The notes: generated by a model from the letters alone, not told the origin. 64,000 nt of DNA from Phoronis australis (GCA_002633005.1 NMRA01000462.1:103594-167593), one strand, 5' to 3'; numbered from the stretch's first letter, positions 34,001 through 44,678 are shown. Numbers and translations are program-made.

Positions 34001-37000
34001 AGGACAGCTCAAAGTAAAACTTTGAAAACGGGAATATTTGTTTGAGTTGGAAGGAATTAAAGACATCGACGGCTGCCTAAGATGTCCCTCTATGCGCAAA
34101 AGGTATTTATAACAACGTGACTTTGGTGTTTTAGTCAGTGTTAGGCATAATTCGCCAGAAAGCTTCTATAGGAGCTACACTGTATGTAGTTCAAAAAAAG
34201 GTTATCACTTCATAGAATTTCGTGAAAAAGGGGTCAAATAATCGCAATTCTAAAAATTTATGGAAAAATGTGAAATGCTCCTTCTTGTTGCTCCATGTCA
34301 TCTCGGGAAAACTTTAGGAAGAATCTTGCAGGCAAACATCTTTCATAATCAATGATTAGAGGAGACAGTGTGGCCTTGTGTGATTGGTGCCCGCCTTCTT
34401 TTCTCAAGGTCGTGGGTTCAAGTCCTACTGTGCCACACTGCTATACCCATGAGTCAGGTTTCTAGCTCCTCAGCTCGGTTTTAACTATATGTTAATAAAG
34501 CACAAAAATAGTTCCAGGTGATCAGTTCAATGGGCCCACATGCACGGCCTGCGTACGTCTGGTACAACGTGTACCAGACAGCCTGCAATTTTTTGTAATC
34601 GATGATGTTTCATTTGTTAGCAACAGGTATCGCTATAATCTTGAGTTGAGCGAACATGACGGTAGAGGACACATTCATTTGTTTATGGAATGAGAACGAT
34701 GGTCAGAATTGAACAATACGAAAATCATGTATAGGTCAATGTCGTCATATTGTAAACAATGACCGATGCCTGGTAATTTGGTTTCTAGATTTTTACGGTT
34801 ATCAGAACCCAAATTTGACAATGAGTGCTCACGTATGCAGGTCATATGGGGGAAGGGTCCTGCGAAACTATTAGGCACCACACCGCTCTCATTGTCGTTG
34901 GCGCACTCATTGTCGTCAAATTCAGTTCTGATAACTTAAAAAATCACATAAACCATTTGCAGTAATTTGGGAACTTATGGTAGCTTTAGTTGTGTGCAGG
35001 CATCAGTTTGGCTCACCAAGCCGCGCAAAATTGAAGAGCGCCAAATCAGTTTGATGCAGGCATCAGTTTGGGCTGCAACAGCTTCACACTCATTTACAGT
35101 ACTAGAGTCTAGACAGTGCTGCTATGCGTTAACTAGGAATCCTGCTTAATCTCAAGATCCCGTGTGCGTGAACTTGGAATACACCATGAAATCTTAATTA
35201 CCTAAAAAAATTGATTAACCATTCATATTTTCCCATTTTTGTGACAAATTCGGATAAATGAGAAAATGGATGACCGTAAGGTCAATAATAACAAAAATTC
35301 TTTACAATGAACAAAAAATTCCCCTGATTGCCTTAATGAATATTCAATTCCAAGTTCACACATATGCAATCTTGAGATTAAACAGGATTGCAAGTTCACG
35401 CACAGCAGTGTCACCATTGCAACTAGCAGTAGAGATAGTGGCCATCCCATCGGCCCCTATGTGCAGGAAGCTTTTCGGCGAATTATGCCTCGCACAAGAT
35501 CATGTTGCTACAAATACCTTTTGCTCATAGTTGGACACCTTAGGAGGTCCTTGTTGATGTCTTTAATTTCTTCCAACTCGAGCAAATACTCCCGTATTTA
35601 AACTTTTTTCAAACAGTCCTTCGTTCAGTTAGTTTTCATACAGCTAGCTGGCTGGCTACTTGGACCCTGTACACAGGAAGATCTGTGGCAAATTACGCCT
35701 CAGGCTTGGATAAACCATTTTAGCCACGTTGCTCCTTTCAAGCATTGAGGTACTCGTAACTTTAACAAATACTCTGGCAACCACGATATATTATCAATAG
35801 GTGGGAAGATTTTGTACTAATAATGCGCTTATTTTTAATCAAATTCAACCCCATATTAATTACAAGGGAAATTCCAGGGGATCCTTTGTTCCTATAAGAT
35901 TGGCATTGGGCAGTTGTGCTGTTGCAACATGATCAAGATATAGTTGTTCTACCTCAAAAAGGTGGAGTTAGATCTATTTAAAGCGGCTATAATTTGACCC
36001 ACCTTCTATCACGAAAACATTTTAATTTAGATTACTTACTGTTATGAGTTTGGTCTCAAATTGCTCCTTTGTCAAATTGGAGCTGATTTCAAGACTAAGC
36101 AAGATCTAGCAGCTTGAGACAAGGTTTTACAGGTTGACTTATCACGACATATTATTTTGTGTGTCAGGTGTGGTCATTAGCAATAATGAACTGCCAAATT
36201 ACTTCCCATCTGAGTAAGGAACAAACTGGGACCAATTTTATAGCAGTAAGTGGTTTAAGTCAAAAGTTCAATTCTTGGACGGAACACAAGATTTGTGGAC
36301 ACTTAAAGTAATCATTGAGATCTATGCTAATGACTTGTATTCCTTTATTTTTTTCCAGTGGGTGGGATCTATTGATCTTGTGCCCAATGAGGAGGCATCA
36401 GCTAACATCCAAGTCAAGTTGAGTGACAACTGGGATGACCAAAGACAACAGGTTTGCGATGCTGTTGATAGTTGCCTGTCCAATGAGAAAGTCGACGCCA
36501 TATTTTGCGTAGCTGGTGGCTGGGCTGGCGGAAATGCCGCGTCTGCTGGTTAGTGCTTGGGCAACAGTCACTTATAGGAATTTTGCATTTTGAGGACCAG
36601 TTTGGCGACTGTTATGCAGTAGAAAAAAACTGGTTCTCGAAATGCGGGACCCTTATAAGTGATTATTACCGCTACTTGTATATGAGTTTCAATGACTAGG
36701 CCTAGGGTTTCATCTTAGAGCTCGGAACTCCATAGTATTTTTGACGTTTTCTGTTCTACTTTATTCCAAACTCCATATATGTGTATATGTTTCAGCCAAT
36801 GATTCTCTTGCTTAAGTTCACTCTTGATGACCCCTAGATACGAGTTACAAATGTAACTTGGAATTCAAAATTTAGAGTTGAAATTTGAAATTTGAATTTA
36901 TAGCTTTAATTCTGGTGTCATCATGAACTAGGGTTAGAAATTCATCGGCATAAACCATATGCTTAAGCATGAAATAGACTCTTGAGTTCATACAGAAGTA

Positions 37001-40000
37001 GAGTGGAAAATGTTTAAAGTAATTTGCAGTTGGAGTTTGGAGATTAAATCTTGAGTCGCGGTCTCTGGAAATTAGATCCCAAGTTCTTCAGTTTTTCAAA
37101 AATATGAAGTTGGTGAAATTTCAAAGACATGTGTCTGTGTTTTTTTGCGATATTTCTTTTTGTTTTTGTCACAAATCAGATGAAGCTAGGCAAACTTTAA
37201 TGAAATCTGTCAACTTCTTGAAATCTACTATTCATTGACCGTATTGATAAAAAGGTCGTGTACGAAATGACTTGTGGAACATATCGCTTTCTTGTTGCCA
37301 ACTAGCTTGAAATGGTGTCTTGTCCAAATTATGTGCACACTCAGGTATTGATAATGTCAGATAAATCAGTCAAAGGCTTACTTGCCCTGTTCAACAGCTG
37401 GACAAAATCGTGCAAGGAACCAGTCAATCCGTTAAGAGTCACGTTTGGCATACACAGATTAATTCTTGTCTGTTTAGTAAGAACTGTATTTGGCAATTCA
37501 ATGCTTAGTTATTCTGTTTCTATTCATTACATACGATTGCTTTTTGACAAACAAGAAGGTTTCACAAGCACTTTGAAATTGAACTGGACAGAGTGTAACA
37601 GTTGTTCAATGTATTAATGTATTTTAAGCCTGCTCAACTGGTAACACAAGTCTAAGACAGCACACACAGGTCACATCTATCTTACAATAACGGATTATCT
37701 TGGGGACACAATGTATATGTGCTCTTATGGTGACTTCCGTTGTAATTGTAAGATAATGTCATCGCAGCTGATACTGTTCCGTCGACTCCTGGTGGCAAAA
37801 CCTGTGGGCGGCGCCACCTGGGATTTCTGTTTGGACCTATTGACCTTTGTGTGATGTTTGTGATAGGCCAGAAATTGGATGCAGAATCCGACGTACTGTT
37901 CTGTCAGGATAGTTGTTATGGAGCTGTCCATAACAAACGTGTGCACATAGCGAGTGTTGTCCGTCTGCTCACTATGAATGTGTTTGTCGTTAGTTACGAA
38001 TGCAAAAACACAGGTCTCTGGATTGGATGTGGTGTAGAGCACACTGATCCACGGGTAAATGCGACTTGTGTTCTTTTTGCTGCCGCTCGTCTCCGTCACA
38101 GTCAGTGCGATTGTGTTGACGCTAATGCGTACGGGACGCAGCCCAAGGTCCTCACGTTTGCTACGCTTCACCCTCTTGAACTTTTCGCACAAATACCGTG
38201 AGATTGTTATATTGGGTGGTATGGTGGTGATTCCAATGGACCACGCCTTCACATAGATCTGCATAAGGCCCCTCTTCCGCACTGTGTTTTTCTGAAATGT
38301 TTTTCGCTCGACCTGTTTGTTGGCAGCCATTATCTGAAAGAACCTGTCGATGATGTGTGCGATATGGTCGGTCAAGTGCTCATGTTTTCCGATGGTCTTT
38401 ATCCATGACACGGTGAATTCGACACTGTCGTCTACCACATCTTTCTTCCTGCTGTCACTTCTCAACATACCATTTTTTGGTTGAGCATTGGATTCAGCTC
38501 GAGTATTTTTTCCTCTTCTCAACATTTGTATTGTCCTGTCTATGCTTTGCTGAGTCCTTCCGGGTTTTGGAAGTGTTGTGTCTTTATGGTGTTCCGAAAT
38601 TTTGGGTAGGACAACTCTTGGGCCATTTCCAAAGGTATTTGTTGTCATGGTGATGTGCATACACTTTTATCTAACTACCCTCTTAATCACTGACCCCCAT
38701 GTTGTTTCTACGAATCATTACACCTCATTCTGATGTCACAGACAGAAATCCTACAATGGCCTACTAGGTTTAAAATATAATATAAGGTGCTGCTATTACA
38801 TATTGGCAAAGATCATCAGATGCATTCATGGAAAAAGAGTTTGTATAGATTTCCTGCATTCTAGACAGTGTGACCAATGTTGTTAATACCATTCATTTCC
38901 GGATTAGTTTAGCTATTCACTAACAGATACCTAGTGTGCCCTGGGAGCAATTATTTGTTCTGCCTCACAAAATGGAAAAGCTAGCTCCACACTGCCAAAG
39001 TGTTGGAGAACTACTTTGACAAAAAGCCTTACCTTCGCTATGGTTAATTCTACTAATAGCGAAAATGACAGATCATGTCTTTTCGTGACTCGTCCTTCCA
39101 GCAGAATCCTAGAATAGCTTTTCCACCTCGTTAACTTTGCAGTAAATTTCCCGTTATTCCAGGCGTGACTGATGATGAAGTCAACAGCTGCTGTAACGGA
39201 ACTGTGCCGAGTCATTTGTTTGTTATTCTCTGGTGCGCATTGGAGTTGCTGTGAAAACTGTAAAAGTCACAGCTGTCCAGCTGATATTGCAGAAGATAAA
39301 GTGGACTTAATTGAGATATCCAATAATTGTCTTATAGAGAATGGAAACAGCCCATAGATGTCTCTGAAGAGACCTAGAGAATGGGAACAGTTGTAGCATA
39401 TCTTGTTTTACTTCTATCTTTGATGGACTTTATAACTGAGTTTTCTTGCTTGTAATTCGCTAAGTGTTTTAAATGTATATCGTTTGACCTGATTTTTCAA
39501 TTTTCTGTGTTGTAGAGTTGGTCAAGAATGCCGACTTGATGTGGAAGCAAAGTGTCTGGACGTCGGTCATTGCAGCTAGTTTGGCTAGTAAACACCTGAA
39601 GGAAGGGGGTTTGCTGACACTGACCGGGGCCCAGCCAGCCTTGACTGGTACACCAGGTGAGGATGGGAGTTGTGAGGATAGTGACGGTGTTAACACAGTG
39701 GTGATTGTGCGGCCCTAATGTTCAGGCCTTTCAATTTTGCTCTTTGAAGATGATTCCCCCTTTTTTAGTTTCGATTTCCTCTTATTTGGTTTCCAGTTTC
39801 CTGTTTTCTCATTTTTTATCATTATTTTGACTTCGTTCATGCAAAAATGTTTATTTCAGTTAAATTTTAGTACACCAAAAATATTTCTATCACACTAGCC
39901 TGTTTATTTGTGAAACAATGCATCTCCTGGAAAATTTTCCTCTTTTGTGTCATTGGTGATTCCAAGCCCTGAATGTTACAATTGCAGCATTGAGATGATG

Positions 40001-43000
40001 TTGATCTTGACTCAGTGATGACAATGTGTAACCTCACGTTTCCACTTGAAGCTGTTTCATATGCGCACATGTGTGGACTTCAGTCATGACATGTGGTGCA
40101 ACTTTCAAACTGGAGAATAACTGGCCGTGTGACCATAGTTAGATCATGTGCAGATATGAAACACCTCCGAGGGAAATTTTTGAGGCTACGAAAATACCTC
40201 TTGTACTCTTGAATGTAGCCAATACTTAACTCTGCTTGACGGAACAGAACTGAAGAGCCATCGAAACATTTTTCACAAATTTGTGAAATGGACATGGATC
40301 AAAAGGATGGGGAGAAAATACTTGTCAGTGAGTTAGTACTAACCAAATAAAATCTCCTTGGGATATTTATGGAACTATAAACAGTGTTACCTGGTTATAT
40401 TTCGCCTCTTTGTACCTTTCTCTGACAATGACGAATCAAATCGTCTGCCATCTTGTACTCTTAGTTTTTTACTTATGACATCATATAGTGACCTGAATGC
40501 CAGCCAGTGAGCCAAATGAATGCAAGGTAAAAACGAAAAATGGCAGACTGTCAAGGAAATAGTAATTGAGTGGAATAAGTTCTTTTAAAGGGCTTGATTT
40601 CCATGCAGTTATACTTGCCGTATTATTTCTGCAGATAGGCCTAAATGTAGTTACGTGATTGTAATTTCGATGTGTGCAATTCGAAGGTCGTATCTATGAC
40701 ACTAAATTCTACACTTTCAACGTACAGACTTCCAACCATGTTTAAGGGCTGGTTTATCAACTACTTTGAATGGACCCAATGTTTTCAAAGCCGTGGTGAT
40801 CATTGTTTTGTGCTGGTGGTCATGAGTTGATGACAATGCCATGATGACAACCCCAACAAACTGTGCAAATAAGTTATAATCTTATTCTGCTTTTGGTTTT
40901 CTCTTCAACAGGTGTTAATTTATATGATCTCGTCCTTTTATTCTGTATTCTGAAAAAAGTTTTGAACTCGGCTATTTCGCTTCTTCCCATCTGTCCCATT
41001 TTTTTTCGAGTAGATGGTTCTGTTGAGTTATTCGTGGTTGTGCGCATGATGCAGTCGAACTGTCTTACAACAAACCCGGGTTATAGTGTTTGCTTGGTAA
41101 GAAGTCTCAAGCCAGCTGCACTGTACAAATCGATTTCATTGCAGTGAGTTTCGGTTAAAAAAGCGTTTTAGAAACGCCCCCGGAGTGTTCGTTGTAACTC
41201 GGATCAACATAAAGGCCATAGTTTCGCAGTTTTATTGTAATTTTCCAATCATTTTCCTCAGGTATGATGGGCTACGGTATGGCTAAGGCTGCCGTCCACC
41301 AACTGGTCAAGAGCCTGGCTGGAGCCAACAGTGGACTGCCTGCCCAGGCAGCTGTCAATGCCATCCTACCGTGAGTATACTGTAACATTTGTGCACTTTC
41401 ATTCCATCTTGGTTACCCTCTCTTTTAGATCTAATTTGTTTCCCCTTGCCCTGCACTCACTCGATTGGGGTGGGTCGGTAAATTATTTCAATTTTTTTCA
41501 CTTAAATCCGCATTTCTCCCAGTTTAGCTGAATGAAACTTCATTGAGGCATCTCTCATAAATTGGTGTTGTAATATTCCTTACCATTATAGGATCATATG
41601 TCTGTAACCAACTCAAGTCAACAGCTAGGCATACATTGCTCCATTTTCAATTTTTCAAATTCATGGTCAGCCAAGTCTGCACCGTTTTCTTGAGTCACTG
41701 GTGGTTTCAATGTTCTTGGTGGTAATGGAAATCAAGTCCTGTTGCTGTACCGAATATTATGAGACCTATTGTATGGGCTTATTAACACTTATCCTGCTGA
41801 GCCTCTATTCAGACTACTTTCCCTGTGTGCTGAGCTAAGTAGGTCACCACTACTGCTGTACACTAAACTGTTATGAAGGTCACCCAGACTAATGACCTAA
41901 CTATTTTAAACTGGAAATTTGAAGGGGAAATATTAATTTCACAGAAAGGAAGCCATCATAAAAATTGTTCAAAATTTAATGAAGATTTTCACCATTTCAT
42001 CATAGCCTTAGTGATACTTAATTGATCCACAGTCATCCTCTCATCCAGCCATATCGCCCAAACTAGTAATCACAGCCATATGGTTTAAATTAGAGAAATG
42101 TGGAGGAAACTGTGAACTACCGAAAGCTCATGCTCATACTAAATAACACCCAGGGCTCTCACAATTTCTGAATGAAAATGACAAGTGTCCTGGGTAGAGT
42201 GCACTCTCTTAGTGCTCCCAGCTGCAGCTTGTCATAGTCGATTGAATACACCCGTTGTGCTGTTATAGGATGACTGGCAAGTCAGCTGACTTAAAGATTC
42301 ATTGTTTTGTATATCAATATTTTCAGTATCACCTTAGATACTCCAATGAATAGGAAGTTTATGCCAAATGCCGATCAAACCAAGTGGACGCCGCTGGAAA
42401 CAGTTGCTGAGTAAGTTGTGACTTTAAACAAGAGTTGATAAGTCCCAACCGTTAACTCTGATATATGTACTTAAGTTGTCGTTTCAAGTCAATCCTGTGT
42501 TAATTTTATTATGCGCCCACATATTTATATGTGGACGCATTATGCCGCCATCCCGGTCCATCTGTCCGGTGTCCGTCGAGCGTCTGCTGCTGTACCTCTA
42601 AAACCCTTTGACATATGTTCATGAAATTTTGCCCATGTGTTCCTTTCCTGGATAGGACGGCATGAACGAGCTTTTGGACGGATACAATACTGGTGTGCCC
42701 CCTAGTGTCAATTTTAGTGTTTTACGTTTACCTTTTGTATCTTCAAAGGTCCTCAACGTATTTTCATAAAATTTAGCCATATAGGCATCTGTTTGTGAGA
42801 TGACGTTTTCCTCCCATTTTTGGATGGATGTGACGTAGTTTGTGCCACCTAGTGGCCATTTTTTTCTGTTTTCGTATCTGTTTTTTGGCGTCCACCCCGC
42901 TATCAACCAAACCGTTATAAGGATGATTGTGAAACTAGGCATGTATGTTCTTACTGTGAAGAGGATGGCTCATAATGATTTTCCGACGACTTCGACTACT

Positions 43001-44430
43001 GTGGCACCTCCTAGTGGCAGTTATTTTTTGCACCCATAGCTGCATCTCCTAAACCATTTGCAGGATCTTTACTAAATTTAGCAAGTGTATTTACATGATG
43101 TTGGTAACAGACGACCACAACTTTTGGACAGATCTGACTACAGGTGTGCCCCTTAGTGGCAATTTTAGTTTTTTACATTTACCTAGTCTGTATCTTCAAA
43201 GGTCCTTAACGGATTTTCATAACATTTGGAATATAGGCATCCCTTAGTGAGATGACGGTATCCTCCTGTTTTTGAATGGAATCGAGGTATTTTGCACTAC
43301 TTAGTGGCCATTTTTGCTGTTTTTGAGTCCACTCTCTGTTAACCAAACCATTCTAAAGATGATTTTGAAAATTGGCGTATATGTTCTCAGTTTGAAGAGG
43401 ACGGTTAACAATGACGACTTTGAATACTGTGGCGCCTTCTAGTGGTAATTTTATTTTGTTTTGCGCCCATTGCAGGGTCGCTGTTAAATTTAATAAGTGT
43501 GTTTATATGAAGCTAACAACAGACGTCGATGACCTTTAGGCGAATGCATCGAATGCTGTGCCCTCTAGTGGCAATTTCATTTTTTTCCGTTTTCTTTTCT
43601 CTGGAAGTCCTTGGCAGATTTTTATGAAATTTGGTAAATAGCTTTCTATTAAAGAAGCAATGGCTTTTTCCCGTTTTTGGGTGAAATGGACATTTTTGTG
43701 CCATTTAGTGGCCATTTTATGATACCAATAAACAACCCTACAAGCACCCCGTTTGCAGTGCATTCGTGGGCACATTTCAACGCTTCATGTTGCTCTTATT
43801 TAATTGTGACTGTATTTGCTGGATTAACGATAAAAAACTACAGACCATCTAAAAGCCGGGTTTTATCTTGGGGTCACATTTTCCATTCTGTTTGCATGTA
43901 TTGTACTTTCTATGCAACAATAAATAGTTGTGCTGACAGCCCTGCGAATGCCCGCCTACCACTTGTGCTGTCACATCCATTGAGCAAACATAAATGCCGA
44001 CACAAACTGTGTTCAGTAGTGAGTCTGTGTCTGTGTTAGCTCAATCAAGGTGAATGCAAAAGCACCCTTCTTTTCTGTGAATGGTAAGCACATGTCATGG
44101 GAACAGCACTTGACAAATGGAAAATGTGTCTCCAAGGTAACAAGGATTTGTTTTTTTTTTTTAATGTAATGTTAAAAACGGTTGCGTTTCCTTTTTAATC
44201 TCATTTGTTGCTTGAGAGAATTTATTTGTTGTGAACTTTCAAATTGGTAAATGATCGTTTGACTTCAGCCCCCATCTCATGCAAATTTTATATTAATATA
44301 CTCTAGTCATTCCTTGGTTTATTTTTACAGGCTTTTCTTCAATTGGACTCAGGACAGTGGCCGTCCAGCCAGCGGTAGTTTGGTCCAGCTTGTTACCAAA
44401 GATGGCCAGACAGAGTTTGTTGTGGCGTAG
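31003..44430 (+). CDS. QDPR: Dihydropteridine reductase, complete
   Basis: Exons: 31003-31095, 36359-36548, 39516-39656, 41262-41370, 42327-42410, 44331-44430 (TAG). All are GT-AG and in frame, giving 238 residues (human 244). The enzyme reduces quinonoid dihydrobiopterin to tetrahydrobiopterin with NADH in the cytosol, recycling the cofactor of aromatic amino acid hydroxylases. It is a short-chain dehydrogenase: the nucleotide-binding loop YGGKGALGS is at residues 12-20, [11 protein letters not shown] in exon 2, [10 protein letters not shown] and [11 protein letters not shown] in exon 3, the catalytic Tyr146-Gly-Met-Ala-Lys150 in exon 4, and LDTPMNRK in exon 5. Human Tyr150 corresponds to Tyr146. 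The start ATG is followed by [14 protein letters not shown], the usual N-terminus. It shares its promoter interval with KCMF1. Introns 1 and 2 are loaded with transposons, and intron 2 holds an antisense ORF. Confidence 0.96.
31272..31374 (+). repeat. Left arm of long inverted repeat with internal 33-bp direct repeat
   Basis: Contains GCCAAACTGATTTGGCGCAC followed by TTCAATTTGGCGT twice, exactly 40 bp apart (31292 and 31332). The reverse complement of the arm, including GATGCCTG and CCAAACTGAT words, recurs at 34992-35081. The arms could bound a 3.8-kb composite element. Confidence 0.6.
31382..32626. mobile_element. 1245-bp CAGGG/CCCTG-ended DNA transposon with 5-bp target duplication
   Basis: Begins CAGGGCTCGAC and ends GTCGAGCCCTG, perfect inverted termini. 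The five bases CAAAC stand directly on both sides (31377-31381 and 32627-32631), consistent with a target-site duplication. Inside both ends the words TGCGACCT and ATGCGAGCTGA repeat several times in both orientations, like subterminal transposase-binding repeats. CAGGG ends recall hAT elements, but those make 8-bp duplications, so the superfamily is open. No transposase ORF. Confidence 0.8.
32650..32686. repeat. Short perfect-arm hairpin
   Basis: CAAAGCTGTATA and TATACAGCTTTG are inverted complements around a loop of about 13 bases. It sits just beyond the CAAAC-flanked transposon and could be a tiny MITE remnant or an insertion scar. Confidence 0.5.
33645..33840 (+). mobile_element. tRNA-derived SINE-like unit
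   Basis: Box A-like TGGTCGACTGG (33655-33665) and box B-like GGTTCGAAACT (33699-33709) are spaced as in a tRNA, but the acceptor and anticodon stems do not close well, so this is not an intact tRNA gene. The unit is cut on the right by the foldback MITE that starts at 33841. Confidence 0.45.
33841..34176. mobile_element. 336-bp foldback MITE (AATTATGCCT family)
   Basis: The two ends mirror each other for about 75 bp with scattered mismatches: left GAATTATGCCTCACACTG and CAAAGTCAC..TTGTTATAAA, right the reverse complement of the same words, with GCTCC.ATAG outermost. No ORF. Partial relatives with the same ATTATGCCT and CCCTCTATGCGCAAA words lie at 35464-35720 and 52665-52755. Confidence 0.8.
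34370..34605 (+). mobile_element. tRNA-headed SINE
   Basis: The head (34370-34436) begins GTGGCCT and ends GTGCCAC, so an acceptor stem of five pairs can form. Box B GGTTCAAGTCC (34415-34425) fits the consensus, and the box A region is present but weak. The tail carries TTAATAAAGCACAAAAAT and GTACCAGACAGCCTGCAATT, shared with the headless fragment at 8105-8187. Two copies of one tail support a SINE rather than a functional tRNA gene. Confidence 0.55.
34992..35081 (-). repeat. Right arm of long inverted repeat
   Basis: Reverse complement of the arm at 31272-31374, with CAGTTTGGCTCACCAAGC and GCGCCAAATCAGTTTG and a duplicated GCAGGCATCAGTTTG. The two arms bracket 3.6 kb of QDPR intron 1. Confidence 0.6.
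35464..35720. mobile_element. Decayed relative of the AATTATGCCT foldback MITE
   Basis: GGCGAATTATGCCTCGCAC, AAATACCTTTTG and TTTCTTCCAACTCGAGCAAA recall the element at 33841-34176. CAAATTACGCCTCAGGC near 35695 may be the other end. The mirror symmetry is poor, so this is an older copy. Confidence 0.5.
36020..36267. mobile_element. MITE of the TTGGTCTC family, copy B
   Basis: The left end runs TTTTAATTTAGATTACTTAC to GTTTGGTCTC; the right end runs GGGACCAATTTTATAG to AGTAAGTGGTTTAAG, forming imperfect inverted repeats. The internal CATCTGAGTAAGGAACAA is shared with the copies at 57480 and 59476. It ends about 90 bp before QDPR exon 2. Confidence 0.7.
36566..36664. mobile_element. 99-bp stem-loop MITE 17 nt past the QDPR exon 2 donor
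   Basis: The left arm AGTCACTTATAGG..TTTTGCATTTTGAGGACCAGTTT is mirrored by the right arm AAACTGGTTCTCGAAATGCG..CCCTTATAAGTGATT. Nearly the whole element folds into one hairpin. A second copy with the same ends is at 53249-53346. The hairpin begins 17 nt after the splice donor at 36549. Confidence 0.75.
36665..39515 (+). other. QDPR intron 2 remainder
   Basis: Apart from the antisense 311-codon ORF at 37725-38660, I see only AT-rich sequence and a simple run of GAAATTTGAAATTTGAATTT words near 36870-36900. Short plus-strand frames at 37312-37617 and 37851-38201 are not convincing; the latter is the shadow of the antisense ORF. Confidence 0.6.
37725..38660 (-). CDS. Nested intronless ORF, 311 aa, PTB/PID-like C-terminal half
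   Basis: Uninterrupted frame from ATG at 38660 to TAA, far longer than any other open frame in the window that is not explained by a known exon (next about 127 codons). It is basic. Residues 1-78 are low-complexity and Lys/Arg-rich. Residues 79-92 ([14 protein letters not shown]) plus a helix at 96-112 resemble the first strand and helix of a phosphotyrosine-binding domain. After a basic insert, residues 174-264 follow the PTB order: a strand ([15 protein letters not shown]), then [30 protein letters not shown] and a final helix [13 protein letters not shown], compare the family's IsyC, vFaFI, CHvF and AF signatures. Assignment is by eye. Lack of introns, in a genome whose other genes are split, suggests a retrocopy or a single-exon gene. 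Expression is unknown. Confidence 0.55.
   Translation of the reverse strand: MHITMTTNTFGNGPRVVLPKISEHHKDTTLPKPGRTQQSIDRTIQMLRRGKNTRAESNAQPKNGMLRSDSRKKDVVDDSVEFTVSWIKTIGKHEHLTDHIAHIIDRFFQIMAANKQVERKTFQKNTVRKRGLMQIYVKAWSIGITTIPPNITISRYLCEKFKRVKRSKREDLGLRPVRISVNTIALTVTETSGSKKNTSRIYPWISVLYTTSNPETCVFAFVTNDKHIHSEQTDNTRYVHTFVMDSSITTILTEQYVGFCIQFLAYHKHHTKVNRSKQKSQVAPPTGFATRSRRNSISCDDIILQLQRKSP
39757..39975. repeat. Dispersed T-rich repeat, copy 1
   Basis: Words TTTCCTCTT, TTTCCAGTTTCCTGTTTTCTC, TATCATTATTTTGA, ATATTTCTAT and CTGGAAAATTTTCCTCTTTT occur in the same order as in 47520-47745. It begins about 100 bp after QDPR exon 3. Confidence 0.65.
42529..43740. repeat. Higher-order tandem repeat of three ~140-bp subunits
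   Basis: The word [C/T]TAGTGG followed by CAATTTT, CCATTTTT or a third variant recurs eight times between about 42707 and 43708, every 126-162 bp, in the fixed order A-B-C-A-B-C-A-B. Like units are about 405-453 bp apart. The array starts next to the palindrome CCACATATTTATATGTGG (42518-42535). It fills most of QDPR intron 5. ORFs inside it are not genes. Confidence 0.75.
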
Positions 44431-44678
44431 TAGAAGTAGTTCATTACAACGCATAGATTTGATGCACTTTGTAATGTTTACCATAATGAAGTGTACCACA
44501 TTGGACCTACAGCACCAAGCTAACAATTTACGTAGAAACCAAGTTTTGGTTTAATATGAGCAATGTTGAGGCTCCATATGTCAGTTTCAGTTATTCATAA
44601 GATGTGTGGTAAGTCTTCCCCTATTTAATGGTGAAAAAGTGAACTTTATTTTGGTAGATTTCTCTTCAACAGAAACGA

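Larger units (their letters stand above)
31096..36358 (+). other. QDPR intron 1, 5.3 kb, transposon nest
   Basis: Almost every part belongs to a repeat: inverted arms at 31272-31374 and 34992-35081, a CAGGG element at 31382-32626, a hairpin at 32650-32686, SINE-like units at 33645 and 34370, a foldback MITE at 33841-34176, a relic at 35464-35720, and a TTGGTCTC MITE at 36020-36267. No host gene is seen. Confidence 0.7.

Noticed and set aside
34370-34436. Functional tRNA gene
   Set aside because: The acceptor stem can close, but the D-arm is poor and the tail is shared with another dispersed copy at 8105, so a SINE is more likely.
37851-38201. 116-codon plus-strand ORF
   Set aside because: It lies wholly within the antisense 311-codon ORF and shows no domain; it is a shadow frame.
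43677-44039. 120-codon plus-strand ORF in QDPR intron 5
   Set aside because: It begins inside the higher-order repeat and has no family resemblance or conserved splice sites.
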